Below, piece by piece: positions 1-11,999 of a DNA stretch of 64,000 bases. The stretch spans positions 62,001 to 126,000 of the forward strand of contig NZ_JAHWDQ010000003.1 of the NCBI RefSeq assembly GCF_019312595.1, given 5' to 3'. The notes under the pieces were generated by a model. The model was not told where the DNA came from. It ran no database searches and was given only the letters and a program-made list of their open reading frames with translations. Each line of letters starts with the position of its first letter. Position 1 is the first letter of the stretch. The translations under genes were made by a program, and so were the position numbers. Source of the stretch: Zhongshania aquimaris (GTDB lineage Bacteria > Pseudomonadota > Gammaproteobacteria > Pseudomonadales > Spongiibacteraceae).

Positions 1-87
1 GTCGATGCACTACCGTATTTTCTACCCGAGCGTTTAGCAAGACGCCCGTAATACGACTTGCAATCACACCCTGCGGTCTAGGTGTTC

Positions 88-144
88 AAACGAGGTATGC
101 CGCTAGCAAGACTATTTAAATTCTTCTAGCGGCATACCTTGTTT
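88..144 (-). terminator. Long hairpin at the gor stop codon (possible terminator)
   Basis: A 19-bp inverted repeat with one mismatch (arms 88-106 and 126-144, core AGGTATGCCGCTAG / CTAGCGGCATACCT) surrounds a 19-nt loop. It begins at the gor stop codon, so it would form at the 3' end of the gor transcript. There is only a short T run (TTT) after it, so it may protect the mRNA end or be a small intergenic palindrome rather than a classic intrinsic terminator. Confidence 0.45.
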
Positions 145-1495
145 AGCGGGTCGCTTCCCTCATCGTCACGAACTCTTCCGCCACTGTTGGGTGTATACCA
201 ATAGTGGAATCGAAGTCGGCTTTAGTCGCCCCCGCTTTAATTGCCACTGCCAAGCCTTGAATGATCTCACCGGCGTCGTCTCCCATCATATGAGCCCCAA
301 CGACCTTGTCACTTTTCTTATCAACAATAAGCTTTAAAAACGTCTTGCTGCTATTGCCGCTCAATGTATGTTTGAGGTGGGTAAAACGCGAGGTAAACAC
401 CGCTATCTCGCTATAGCGCTCTCGGGCCTCTTCTTCACTAAAACCGACCGTGGCAAGATTGGGCTGTGAAAAAATAGCGGTGGGGATAAAACTGTAATCG
501 AGAACCGTGTTATCCCCTTTAAACAATCGCTTCGCCAAATTCATACCTTCAGCGAGCGCTACTGGGGTTAATTCCATACCACCAGTGACATCACCGACGG
601 CGTAAATTGAGGGCTCCGCTGTTTGAAAACCGGTATCCACGTCAATATAACCCTGCTCGTTGAGACTAACCTTGGTATTTTCCAGACCGAGGCCCTCAAG
701 CAAGGGTTTACGTCCCGTCGCATACAAAACCTGATCGGTAAGCAGCGTCGCACCACTTTCTAAACTTAGAAGATATTGACCGCCCTGCTCAGAAATTGCA
801 GTGACATTGTCGTTGAAACGCAGCGCAATGCCTTTTTGCTTCATCTCTATGGCTAATTGCTCGCGTATCTCGGTATCAAAGCCACGTAGAAATAAGTCGC
901 GACGATAGATTTGTTCAACTTCGACACCAAGACCGTGGAGAATGCCGGCAAACTCGGTAGCAATATAACCGCCGCCGACAACAACAGCGTGTTTGGGCAA
1001 TTTGTCTAGATAGAATAATTCATTAGAACTGATTGCGAATTCGCGACCGGGAATATTAGGAATAAACGGCCAACCGCCTACCGCGATCAGAATGTTTTTA
1101 GCGGTATATCTAACACCGTCAACTTCGATTGTATTGGCGTCGACAAAACGGGCGTGGCCATTAATGAGCTCGACGCCGGCATTGCGCAATAAATTGCCAT
1201 AAATACCGTTAAGACGTTCAATTTCCTTGGTTTTGTTATCCCGTAGACGCGGCCAATCTAAATCGCTCACAACGCTGTCCCAGCCAAAGCCGCGAGCGTC
1301 GGCAAAGTCCTCGCCGTAATGGGCTGCATAACTAAACAGTTTTTTGGGTACGCAGCCGACGTTTACACAGGTGCCACCCAAGTAGCGCGACTCTGCGATG
1401 GCGACTTTTGCACCAAATCCCGCCGACATCCTTGCTGCCCTAACCCCTCCGGAACCCGCACCTATAACGAATAGGTCGTAGATTGTGTCGCTCAC
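143..1495 (-). CDS. gor: Glutathione-disulfide reductase
   Basis: FAD enzyme that reduces oxidised glutathione with NADPH in the cytoplasm. The 450-residue product has the N-terminal FAD fold (VIGAGSGG, about residues 10-17), the redox-active disulfide GGTCVNVGCVPKK (Cys43/Cys48), a central NADPH-binding VVGGGYIA stretch, the second FAD motif IYAVGDVT and the C-terminal HPTVAEE catalytic-base motif, all of normal length and order. The start is GTG at 1495, with AGGAG eight bases upstream, so the rare start codon is well supported. It is the last gene of the minus-strand run and lies 38 bp after cysG. Closely related trypanothione or mercuric reductases are less likely given the length and motif set. 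Confidence 0.95.
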   Translation of the reverse strand: MSDTIYDLFVIGAGSGGVRAARMSAGFGAKVAIAESRYLGGTCVNVGCVPKKLFSYAAHYGEDFADARGFGWDSVVSDLDWPRLRDNKTKEIERLNGIYGNLLRNAGVELINGHARFVDANTIEVDGVRYTAKNILIAVGGWPFIPNIPGREFAISSNELFYLDKLPKHAVVVGGGYIATEFAGILHGLGVEVEQIYRRDLFLRGFDTEIREQLAIEMKQKGIALRFNDNVTAISEQGGQYLLSLESGATLLTDQVLYATGRKPLLEGLGLENTKVSLNEQGYIDVDTGFQTAEPSIYAVGDVTGGMELTPVALAEGMNLAKRLFKGDNTVLDYSFIPTAIFSQPNLATVGFSEEEARERYSEIAVFTSRFTHLKHTLSGNSSKTFLKLIVDKKSDKVVGAHMMGDDAGEIIQGLAVAIKAGATKADFDSTIGIHPTVAEEFVTMREATR

Positions 1496-1533
1496 GCCTT
1501 CTCCTTGCTATTTAGGATTTAAAATTTGTACCG

Positions 1534-2937
1534 CTAAACTGAGGGCGAGGCTAGGTCGTACTTTTCATACCAAGCGAGTTTTTCACGCAGTTTGACCACC
1601 TCACCCACAATAATGAGCGTCGGAGCCCGCACCGGCTCTTTTTTTAATGCGTCGACTATCGTCGCCAACGTAGCGACCACTACCTTTTGATCTGGTGTCG
1701 TTCCCTGTTGCACAACGGCAATTGGGGTGTCTTGCGGTCGCCCAAATTCAATGAGTTTTTCGCAGATACTCGGTAAACCAACTAGTCCCATATAAAAGAC
1801 GACAGTTTGCGACGGCCTTACCAATTCTTCCCAGGGCAAATTAATGCTGTGATCTTTGAGATGGCCAGTAACAAACCGTACCGATTGCGCGTAGTCACGG
1901 TGTGTAAGTGGAATACCCGCATAACTTGCGCAACCCGCAGCCGCGGTTATGCCGGGGACAACTTGAAACGGAATTTTGTGCTCAGCGAGCTCTTCAATTT
2001 CTTCACCGCCGCGGCCAAATATGAAGGGGTCACCGCCTTTTAAGCGAGCGACTTTTTTGCCCTCTTTCGCGTATTTCACTAGTAAGCTATTAATATCATT
2101 TTGTGGCACAGCGTGGTCTGCTCGTGCCTTGCCCACATAGACACGCTCGGCGTCTTTGCGGCACATATCGACAATGGCCGGCGCAACCAAACGATCATAT
2201 AAAACCACGTCTGCGCGCTGCAGTAAGCGCAGCGCTTTAAATGTCATCAGGTCGGGATCTCCCGGCCCTGCCCCAATTAAATAGACTTCCCCACCCGGGT
2301 CGATGGTGCCTTTTTTAATGGCTTCATCCAGCATATTTGCCGCAGCCTTATCATTTCCGGCAAATACCATTTCGGCAATCGGTCCCTGCAGGGTTTGCTC
2401 CCAAAAATGTCGGCGGTCTTCAATATCCTCGAAACGGGCTTTTACTGCGTCGCGGAACTGACCTACCAATTGGGTTAGTCGCCCATAAGACGCGGGAATA
2501 CTTGCCTCTAATCGCGAGCGCATCATACGGGCAAGTACGGGACTTTTGCCGCCGCTGCTCACTGCGATCATTAAGGGCGAGCGGTCAATGATGGCGGGCA
2601 GAATGACACTACATAAATCGGGACTATCAACGACATTTACTGGAATATGGCGTTGATGACAGTCGGCGGAAACCTGGCTATTTAGCGCGTGATCATCGGT
2701 AGCAGCAACGACTAAAAAAACATCATCTAATAGATGATCTGCGTAGTCGCCGCGAATACATTCACCACCGGTATTCAGACAGAGGGTGGACAGCTCAGGC
2801 AATATATCGTGGGCAACAAGACGCAACTTTGCACCCGCCTTACACAATAGACGGGCTTTTCGCAAGGCAACTTGACCACCACCAATTAACAAACAGGGCT
2901 TATTTCGAACATCTGTAAACAGTGGCAGAAATTCCAT
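1534..2937 (-). CDS. cysG: Siroheme synthase (multifunctional CysG)
   Basis: One polypeptide that makes siroheme, the cofactor of sulfite and nitrite reductases, from uroporphyrinogen III. The N-terminal third is the NAD-dependent precorrin-2 dehydrogenase/ferrochelatase ([10 protein letters not shown] near residue 20). The C-terminal part is the SAM-dependent uroporphyrinogen III methyltransferase ([36 protein letters not shown]). At 467 residues it matches the fused CysG of enterics and pseudomonads. It starts 3 bp after the serS stop, so the two are almost certainly co-transcribed, as in Pseudomonas. Confidence 0.96.
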   Translation of the reverse strand: MEFLPLFTDVRNKPCLLIGGGQVALRKARLLCKAGAKLRLVAHDILPELSTLCLNTGGECIRGDYADHLLDDVFLVVAATDDHALNSQVSADCHQRHIPVNVVDSPDLCSVILPAIIDRSPLMIAVSSGGKSPVLARMMRSRLEASIPASYGRLTQLVGQFRDAVKARFEDIEDRRHFWEQTLQGPIAEMVFAGNDKAAANMLDEAIKKGTIDPGGEVYLIGAGPGDPDLMTFKALRLLQRADVVLYDRLVAPAIVDMCRKDAERVYVGKARADHAVPQNDINSLLVKYAKEGKKVARLKGGDPFIFGRGGEEIEELAEHKIPFQVVPGITAAAGCASYAGIPLTHRDYAQSVRFVTGHLKDHSINLPWEELVRPSQTVVFYMGLVGLPSICEKLIEFGRPQDTPIAVVQQGTTPDQKVVVATLATIVDALKKEPVRAPTLIIVGEVVKLREKLAWYEKYDLASPSV

Positions 2938-2940
2938 TAC

Positions 2941-4655
<1,715 letters not shown>

Positions 4656-4700
4656 GAATGTTGTCTCCGAATTGTCGCGCGCTATTCTACCGCATTCGGC

Positions 4701-6002
4701 TCAACGATAGCGTGTCTGAGGTGACGCTGCATCCAGTTGACGCAAATACCTCAGCTTTTCGGCGATTTTTTTCTCTAAACCGCGCTCCACTGGCTGGTAG
4801 TAAACCTTGTCCTTAATAGCTTCTGGCAAGTAGTTCTCGCCAGCGGCGTAGGCGTCGTCTTCATCGTGGGCGTAGCGGTAGCCATCGCCAAAGCCCTGCG
4901 TCTTCATCATTCCAGTCGGTGCATTGCGCAGGTGCATTGGCACGTCATGGCTTGGCATAGCCGCAATATCGCGACGAATTGCATTATACGCCGTATAAAC
5001 TGCGTTACTTTTTGGCGCCGCGGCCAAATAACACACCGCCTGCGCCATGGCTAACTCGCCCTCGGGACTCCCCAAGCGCTCTTGGACATCCCAGGCATCA
5101 AGGCAAATCCGCAGCGCACGTGGATCCGCATTACCAATGTCTTCACTTGCCATGCGAACTAATCGGCGGGCGATATAAAGAGGCTCACAGCCGCCATCAA
5201 GCATGCGCGCAAACCAGTACAGAGCACCATCTGCCGAACTGCCTCGCACAGATTTATGCAGGGCTGATATCTGTTCGTAGAAAAGGTCACCGCCCTTATC
5301 AAAACGGCGGGGCTGGCCATAAAGTACCTGGCCGACAATATCATCGCTAAGCACCCTGCCGCCTTCGTTGTTGATAACCATATCGCCGGCTAATTCAAGG
5401 AGATTTAACGCACGTCTTGCATCGCCGTCGGCGTGGGCCGCAATGCGGCTGATTTGACTTGCGTCGATCTCCCAGCCTTCGCGTCCAGCAGCGTGTTTAA
5501 TAATGTCGCAAAGGGCGTCGTCAGTGAGAGCTCGCAGTTGGTAAACGCGGGCCCGCGATAAAAGCGCATTATTGATTTCAAATGAGGGGTTTTCAGTGGT
5601 GGCGCCGACAAAGATGACAGTGCCATCCTCTACATACGGCAAGAATGCATCTTGCTGAGATTTATTAAAGCGATGCACTTCGTCAATAAACAGAATGGTT
5701 TGGCGTTGAAAAAATTGCTGCTTTTTCGCCTCTTCAACTGCCGCCCGAATATCTTTTACACCAGCTAGTACCGCTGAAATACTTATGAAATGGGCATCGC
5801 AGAGTTGTGCTATCAATTGTGCAAGGGTTGTTTTACCTACGCCTGGCGGTCCCCAGAAAATCATTGAGTGAAGCTGACCGTAATCTAAGGCCCTGCGCAG
5901 TGGCTTGTCCTCTGCTAATAGGTGCTCTTGTCCAAGATAGTATTCCAGTGATTGCGGACGCATCCGCGCTGCCAGCGGTATTGCCGGTAAACCTTCGCTC
6001 AA
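4701..6002 (-). CDS. rarA: Replication-associated recombination protein A (MgsA/RarA AAA+ ATPase)
   Basis: Cytoplasmic AAA+ ATPase of the clamp-loader/WRNIP1 family that acts at stalled replication forks. Walker A is [10 protein letters not shown] (residues 51-60) and Walker B plus the family signature is [15 protein letters not shown]. Sensor and lid regions ([29 protein letters not shown]) and the C-terminal tetramerisation region follow, for a usual total of 433 residues. Its start overlaps the lolA stop by 4 bp, which suggests translational coupling. The lolA-rarA-crcB-serS order is widely conserved in pseudomonads. Confidence 0.95.
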   Translation of the reverse strand: MSEGLPAIPLAARMRPQSLEYYLGQEHLLAEDKPLRRALDYGQLHSMIFWGPPGVGKTTLAQLIAQLCDAHFISISAVLAGVKDIRAAVEEAKKQQFFQRQTILFIDEVHRFNKSQQDAFLPYVEDGTVIFVGATTENPSFEINNALLSRARVYQLRALTDDALCDIIKHAAGREGWEIDASQISRIAAHADGDARRALNLLELAGDMVINNEGGRVLSDDIVGQVLYGQPRRFDKGGDLFYEQISALHKSVRGSSADGALYWFARMLDGGCEPLYIARRLVRMASEDIGNADPRALRICLDAWDVQERLGSPEGELAMAQAVCYLAAAPKSNAVYTAYNAIRRDIAAMPSHDVPMHLRNAPTGMMKTQGFGDGYRYAHDEDDAYAAGENYLPEAIKDKVYYQPVERGLEKKIAEKLRYLRQLDAASPQTRYR

Positions 6003-6610
6003 GACTTCCGCGCCTTTTCTTCGTTAAATTCGAAAAGTGTAGAGTCAAATTTAACGTTGTATTTAGGCTCTATAAAATTAATTTGAGTGGTTTGCTCTAG
6101 GGTATCTGTCAGGCGCATACCGATGAGCTTACCCATATTAAACATCAGACGCATTTCAGTAAAAGCGCCCTGCTGCTTGGGAATTAAGATGAATTCCCGC
6201 GTATTGCCACCTTTAATCACGCTGACGTCATAGTCTGCCGCTAACTGGTCGATGGAGGCGCCTATAATCATCGCCGGCGTCTGCGACAACTCTGAGTCAA
6301 AAGGGTCAGTGTTTAATTGATCGAGATCAGCGTCATATCGCCAAACGGTTTTGCCATTGCTGACGAGCAAATAACGAAAGGGTTCAAGACTTTCCCAGTG
6401 AATATTATTAGGTCGTTTTAATGCAATTGTGCCTTTGCTTTCCTGCAGCAACTCACCGCTTGCATCTTTTACCTGCTGAACGAATTTGGCGCTCAGGCTT
6501 TGCGCTCCGGAAAGGTGTAAATGAAGCTGGGCTACATCGCCACCGGCGTTAGCAGAAACCTGAATGAAAGAAAGGCACAACAAAAGTAACAATCGACGCA
6601 TAGTAATCAT
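5999..6610 (-). CDS. lolA: Outer-membrane lipoprotein carrier protein LolA
   Basis: Periplasmic chaperone that takes lipoproteins from LolCDE and passes them to LolB. The product begins with a Sec signal peptide (MRRLLLLLCLSFIQVSANA) followed by the LolA fold. Typical stretches are SLSAKFVQQV near the mature N-terminus, YLLVSNGKTVWRYDADLDQ in the middle and MRLTDTLEQTTQINF near the end. An upstream in-frame ATG at 6658 lies within ftsK and would bury the signal peptide, so ATG 6610 is chosen; ATG 6601 is also possible. It lies 7 bp after ftsK and overlaps rarA by 4 bp. Confidence 0.93.
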   Translation of the reverse strand: MITMRRLLLLLCLSFIQVSANAGGDVAQLHLHLSGAQSLSAKFVQQVKDASGELLQESKGTIALKRPNNIHWESLEPFRYLLVSNGKTVWRYDADLDQLNTDPFDSELSQTPAMIIGASIDQLAADYDVSVIKGGNTREFILIPKQQGAFTEMRLMFNMGKLIGMRLTDTLEQTTQINFIEPKYNVKFDSTLFEFNEEKARKS

Positions 6611-6617
6611 TTTTACT

Positions 6618-8942
6618 CTAATCACGTGGTGGTGGCGCCAGCACTTCTCGGCTTCCATTGCTGGCCATTTCAGTTACGACACCAGCCGCTTCCATTGTTT
6701 CAATTAATCTTGCGGCACGATTATAGCCTATGCGTAATTTCCTCTGAACAGCGGAAATAGAGGCCCGTCGGCTTTGGGTCACATACTGCACCGCCTCGTC
6801 ATATAAAGAGTCACTTTCGCCATCATCGCCACCACCCTCAGGTGGCATTCCCGGCATTGTGTCGGTTGTGCTGCCCTCTTCTAAGAGGCCATCAATATAT
6901 TGGGGCTCACCACGGCGCTTCCAGTCAGCGACAACGCGATGCACTTCTTCGTCCGACACAAATGCGCCGTGAACCCGCATTGGAATCCCGGCACCTGGCG
7001 GCAAATACAGCATGTCGCCGTGGCCCAAAAGCTGCTCCGCGCCGCCTTGATCCAAAATGGTTCGCGAGTCGATCTTAGACGAAACCTGAAAACCGATACG
7101 CGTCGGTACGTTGGCTTTGATTAAACCCGTGATAACGTCAACCGAGGGGCGCTGCGTAGCGAGCAACAAATGAATCCCCGCCGCCCGTGCTTTTTGTGCG
7201 ATTCGGGCTATTAATTCTTCTACCTTCTTACCGACGATCATCATCATGTCGGCGAATTCGTCAATAACCACGACGATTGAAGGCAAAACCTCTAAATCTG
7301 GAGCCTGTGCTTCTTCTAGCCCCGCTTGATAATGCTCTTCTGGCTTCCAGAGCGGATCTTTAATCGGTTCGCCAGCGAGAATGGCGTCTTTGACCTTGCG
7401 GTTAAAGCCAGCCAAATTACGAACACCCATTTTCGACATTAATTTATATCGACGCTCCATCTCTGCCACGCACCAGCGCAAGCCGTTGGCGGCATCTTTC
7501 ATGTCGGTGATAACGGGGGTCAATAAATGCGGAATACCGTCGTATACCGACAGTTCCAGCATCTTTGGGTCGACCAGCATCAGCCGGACTTCTTCTGGTG
7601 TTGATTTGTAAAGGAGGCTTATCAGCATGGCGTTTACCCCAACTGATTTACCCGAGCCGGTGGTGCCGGCGACCAAAAGATGCGGCATTTTGCCCAGGTC
7701 AGCACAGACCGGCTCACCAGATATATCGTGACCCAGAGCAAGCGTTAACGGTGATTTGCTGGCATCAAAAACCTCTGATGACAGTACATCATGGAAGTTA
7801 ACAATTTCTCGATCTTCATTGGGAATCTCTATCCCCACATAAGGTTTACCTGGAATAACCTCGACAACACGAACGCTAACAACAGCCAAGGAACGCGCCA
7901 GATCTTTCACCAGATTAGAGATTTTACTGACCTTAACACCGGCATCTGGCTCGAGTTCAAAACGGGTAATAACGGGGCCTGGGAACACGGCTACAACCTT
8001 TGCAGACACCCCAAAATCGAGCAACTTTATCTCAAGTAGACGTGACATCGCGTCGAGCGTTTCTGGAGAAAACCCCCGTTCCGGATTATGAATCGCTTTA
8101 TCGAGCAAGCTTAACGACGGTAAGGTTCCCGTTACCGGCCCATCGAATAACGAGGTTTGACGTTCTTTTTCTGGCCGAGATGATTTCGCCACCGGTTTCG
8201 GCGGCGGCGCGATTTGCGGCGGAATACGCGTTTTCTGAATCTCGGTCTTGGTGGTAAACGCCTCGTGACGCTCCTTGGCTGCGGTTGCTGCCTTTTTACG
8301 CTCTGCTCGCGCTTGACGATAGTGGTAGATTGCGTCGCTAGCCTTATCAAACAGTCGCAGGGTTAACGCACCCACGGCATCCATCAGTTTTATCCACGAT
8401 AAATCGGTAAATACGGTTAAGCCAAATAGCAAAATCGCAATTAGCAGTAAACGGCTGCCAAATTCATTGAATGACGCCAAGGTCGCATGGCCAACGGCGT
8501 CGCCCAAAACACCACCTGCCCCAAAGGGCAAGCCGCTATTGCCAAAATCGCCGTTCGCAGACAAGCCGGTGCTAGATATCATGACCAGTATTAGGCCAAT
8601 GATACGCAGCGAGAAAATGAGCGAATCAAATGCCGGCGGTCGGTAGCGCGACTTAAACAAACGCCACGCCCTAAACCCCAGCATGCTCGGAAACAAATAA
8701 GCCATATAGCCAAACAGCGCAAAAAACACATCTGCTAGCCACGCACCCACAGGCCCGCCGGCATTCATGACGCCATCGCCATTCCCGGTTCTAGACCAGC
8801 CGGGGTCATTGCCGCTATAGGTTAAAAGTGATACGAAGATATAAATGCATACGGCGACAAAGCCGATTAACAGGCCCTCTCGCAGCCGTAAATGCAGAAT
8901 TTGACGGTTATCCGCCGCTGATTTTGTTGTCGGTTTAGGCAA
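6618..8942 (-). CDS. ftsK: DNA translocase FtsK
   Basis: Septal DNA pump that clears and aligns chromosome dimers for XerCD at dif during division. Four membrane helices lie in the first ~190 residues. A short Pro/Lys-rich linker follows, then the RecA-like motor with Walker [10 protein letters not shown] (about residue 428) and Walker [12 protein letters not shown]. The C-terminal winged-helix gamma domain (YDEAVQYV through [12 protein letters not shown]) reads KOPS sequences. The length of 774 is normal for the short-linker type. The only plausible start is TTG at 8942, with AAGGA about a dozen bases upstream and no ATG before the first membrane helix. It opens the minus-strand operon and is divergent from trxB. 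Confidence 0.96.
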   Translation of the reverse strand: MPKPTTKSAADNRQILHLRLREGLLIGFVAVCIYIFVSLLTYSGNDPGWSRTGNGDGVMNAGGPVGAWLADVFFALFGYMAYLFPSMLGFRAWRLFKSRYRPPAFDSLIFSLRIIGLILVMISSTGLSANGDFGNSGLPFGAGGVLGDAVGHATLASFNEFGSRLLLIAILLFGLTVFTDLSWIKLMDAVGALTLRLFDKASDAIYHYRQARAERKKAATAAKERHEAFTTKTEIQKTRIPPQIAPPPKPVAKSSRPEKERQTSLFDGPVTGTLPSLSLLDKAIHNPERGFSPETLDAMSRLLEIKLLDFGVSAKVVAVFPGPVITRFELEPDAGVKVSKISNLVKDLARSLAVVSVRVVEVIPGKPYVGIEIPNEDREIVNFHDVLSSEVFDASKSPLTLALGHDISGEPVCADLGKMPHLLVAGTTGSGKSVGVNAMLISLLYKSTPEEVRLMLVDPKMLELSVYDGIPHLLTPVITDMKDAANGLRWCVAEMERRYKLMSKMGVRNLAGFNRKVKDAILAGEPIKDPLWKPEEHYQAGLEEAQAPDLEVLPSIVVVIDEFADMMMIVGKKVEELIARIAQKARAAGIHLLLATQRPSVDVITGLIKANVPTRIGFQVSSKIDSRTILDQGGAEQLLGHGDMLYLPPGAGIPMRVHGAFVSDEEVHRVVADWKRRGEPQYIDGLLEEGSTTDTMPGMPPEGGGDDGESDSLYDEAVQYVTQSRRASISAVQRKLRIGYNRAARLIETMEAAGVVTEMASNGSREVLAPPPRD

Positions 8943-9113
8943 AAGAAATTATTTTCCTTGTTACTTCTCGCTTAAACGGTCAGCCCATACAAGCTATGAT
9001 GCCGTCGCGAGAAAACATAATGGTTTACTAAGGCTGGCAACAAGCCTATTGAATATCGTAATTTGGGCCCAATATTATCACTATGTCAGGGCATTTGTCG
9101 CCGCGAAGACATT

Positions 9114-9142
9114 TTGATGCGGATAACGAATTCCCCTATGAT
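9114..9142 (+). promoter_or_regulatory. Sigma-70 promoter for trxB
   Basis: TTGATG (9114-9119) and TATGAT (9137-9142) are separated by exactly 17 bp, giving a near-consensus sigma-70 promoter. It reads towards trxB, which begins about 60 bp further on. It lies in the 268-bp divergent spacer between ftsK and trxB. Confidence 0.65.
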
Positions 9143-9192
9143 ATGCGCCTTATATCAGTCAATTTGGATTGAACTGAGTTCACTCCCCCTGA

Positions 9193-10161
<969 letters not shown>

Positions 10162-10179
10162 TAAACTGCAGCTTATCAA

Positions 10180-10905
10180 ATGCCGACTATTCCTTGGCTC
10201 GACATCGATAAGCTCGATTTCCCTGATATCGATAGCGCCTTAGATGACCCCAACGGCTTGCTAGCCGTTGGCGGTGATCTCAGTACAGATCGTATATTAG
10301 CGGCCTACCATCAGGGTATTTTTCCATGGTACGAAGAATCGCAGCCGATTCTTTGGTGGTCCCCAGAACCGCGAACAGTGCTAAATCCAGAAGACGTATA
10401 TATTAATCGCAGTTTGCGCAAAGCCTTGCGACGCGAAGATTATTCCGTCAGCTTTAATCGCGCATTTAATGACGTACTCGATGGCTGTGCAGAACTTAGC
10501 CCAAAACGGCCAGGCACTTGGATCACCGACGACATGCGCACTGCCTATCGAGCCCTTCACCAACAGGGTTGGGCGCACTCGGTAGAAGTTTGGCGGGAAG
10601 AACGGTTAATAGGCGGCTTATACGGCATGGGTATTGGCCAGGTATTTTTTGGCGAATCCATGTTTAGTCGTGAGGCCAATGCCTCTAAAATAGCGCTGGT
10701 ACATCTCTGCGGCCAAATTCAAGAATGGGGATATCCTCTCATTGATTGTCAGGTAGGAAATGACTACCTTGATAATATGGGCGCACAGGAAATCTCTCGG
10801 GAAAAGTTTCGGCAGCACCTTAGCGTATATACCAACCTCCCCGGGCACCCCGTGGCAAACTGGACTATGAATTGGCGTTACGGGCAAAAAACGCTAGCGG
10901 AATAG
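10180..10905 (+). CDS. aat: Leucyl/phenylalanyl-tRNA-protein transferase
   Basis: Transfers Leu or Phe from charged tRNA to the N-terminal Lys or Arg of proteins, creating primary N-degrons for ClpS-ClpAP. The 241-residue product shows family stretches: FPDIDSALDDPNGLLAVGGDL near the start, GIFPWYEESQPILWWSPEPR, the GNAT-like GGLYGMGIGQVFFGESMFS and a C-terminal LIDCQVGNDYLDNMGA. It lies 18 bp after trxB and 2 bp before bpt, so the two N-end-rule transferases are co-expressed. Confidence 0.96.
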   Translation: MPTIPWLDIDKLDFPDIDSALDDPNGLLAVGGDLSTDRILAAYHQGIFPWYEESQPILWWSPEPRTVLNPEDVYINRSLRKALRREDYSVSFNRAFNDVLDGCAELSPKRPGTWITDDMRTAYRALHQQGWAHSVEVWREERLIGGLYGMGIGQVFFGESMFSREANASKIALVHLCGQIQEWGYPLIDCQVGNDYLDNMGAQEISREKFRQHLSVYTNLPGHPVANWTMNWRYGQKTLAE

Positions 10906-10907
10906 GC

Positions 10908-11612
10908 ATGACCGACTCGAAGGAAATAAAACTTTACGCTACCCACCCTCACCCCTGTAGTTATTTTGGTGACCGCGAAGCGCAGACTATATTCATTGAT
11001 CCAGATATGTCGCCCTCGCGCCTGCTCTACAGCGAATTGTCACGGCGGGGTTTTAGACGTAGCGGAAATCATATTTACCGACCTGACTGCAAACGCTGTA
11101 AAGAGTGTATTGCCAGTCGAGTCCCAGTAATGACATTTGAGGCAAGCCGAAGCCAACGCAGAACAATAAATCGTAACGCAGATTTATCTACAGAGGTTTT
11201 ATCAGCGCCATCAGCGCAAGCATACCCACTATACGAGCGTTATATAAATGGCCGCCACCGCGATGGTGATATGTTTCCACCCTCACGCGAACAGTTCGAC
11301 AGCTTTTTAGGCGAAAGTAGCGCAACAACAGCATACGTCCATTTTTATGCTGAGGCGGCCTTAGTCGCCGTTGCGGTAACCGATATACTCGATGATGGTT
11401 TATCCGCCATTTATACCTTTTATGACCCCGATCTAAACAAGCGAAGTCTGGGTGTTTACGGTATTCTTTGGCAAATTTCCCACGCGAAATCTTTAAATTT
11501 GCCCTATGTTTATCTTGGATATTGGATTCGTGACTGCCAAAAAATGGCTTATAAAACCGACTACCGCCCTATAGAACTACTAATTAACAGTCGCTGGGTT
11601 CGACTCAACTAA
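10908..11612 (+). CDS. bpt: Aspartate/glutamate leucyltransferase (Bpt, ATE family)
   Basis: Bacterial relative of arginyltransferases that attaches Leu to N-terminal Asp or Glu, making secondary N-degrons readable by ClpS. The 234-residue product has the N-terminal ATE domain (HPCSYFGDREAQTIF) with a Cys cluster (CKRCKEC near residue 60) and the C-terminal ATE domain (YTFYDPDLNKRSLGVYGILWQI, PYVYLGYWI). I start at ATG 10908, 2 bp after aat; a longer in-frame start lies inside aat. Older annotations call such proteins arginyltransferase (ate); leucyl specificity is inferred from the bacterial Bpt type. Confidence 0.93.
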   Translation: MTDSKEIKLYATHPHPCSYFGDREAQTIFIDPDMSPSRLLYSELSRRGFRRSGNHIYRPDCKRCKECIASRVPVMTFEASRSQRRTINRNADLSTEVLSAPSAQAYPLYERYINGRHRDGDMFPPSREQFDSFLGESSATTAYVHFYAEAALVAVAVTDILDDGLSAIYTFYDPDLNKRSLGVYGILWQISHAKSLNLPYVYLGYWIRDCQKMAYKTDYRPIELLINSRWVRLN

Positions 11613-11761
11613 GCGCCAAGTGAAACTCTGCTTTATCACTACCCTATGTAAATTGCCAAGCTCGGCAAATTCAGGCAAAATGCGCGCAGTTTTGACAGCC
11701 CCCAGTGGCCTCAGTGCTACTCACTCATTAATTCTTAAAGACTTTCGAGGATAGTTGCCGA

Positions 11762-11980
11762 ATGGCGAAAGAAGACCAGATAGAAATGGAAGGCGAAGTC
11801 ATTGACACATTGCCCAATACCACTTTTCGTGTGCGCTTAGAAAATGGCCACGTTGTGACAGCCCATATCTCAGGCAAAATGCGCAAGCATTACATCCGGA
11901 TTTTAACGGGTGATAAGGTCAAGGTTGAACTGACCCCCTATGACCTTACCAAAGGCCGCATTACCTTCCGCGGCCGTTAA
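11762..11980 (+). CDS. infA: Translation initiation factor IF-1
   Basis: 72-residue S1/OB-fold protein that binds the ribosomal A site during initiation. The whole sequence matches the family, including [19 protein letters not shown] at the N-terminus, the central [18 protein letters not shown] and the C-terminal [18 protein letters not shown] lies 11 bases before the ATG. A perfect TTGACA at 11692-11697 in the 149-bp spacer could be the -35 of its own promoter, but the -10 is poor. It is convergent with clpA. Confidence 0.98.
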   Translation: MAKEDQIEMEGEVIDTLPNTTFRVRLENGHVVTAHISGKMRKHYIRILTGDKVKVELTPYDLTKGRITFRGR

Positions 11981-11982
11981 GG

Positions 11983-11999
11983 GCGATTAGCTTAATCGC
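11983..11999. terminator. Short hairpin between convergent infA and clpA
   Basis: GCGATTA (11983-11989), loop GCT and TAATCGC (11993-11999) form a perfect 7-bp stem in the 11-bp gap between the two stop codons, running into the end of clpA. No T tract follows on either strand, so its role in bidirectional termination is only a suggestion. Confidence 0.3.

Noticed and set aside
4656-4700. Fluoride riboswitch before crcB
   Set aside because: Only 45 bp separate rarA and crcB, and I saw no fluoride-riboswitch core.
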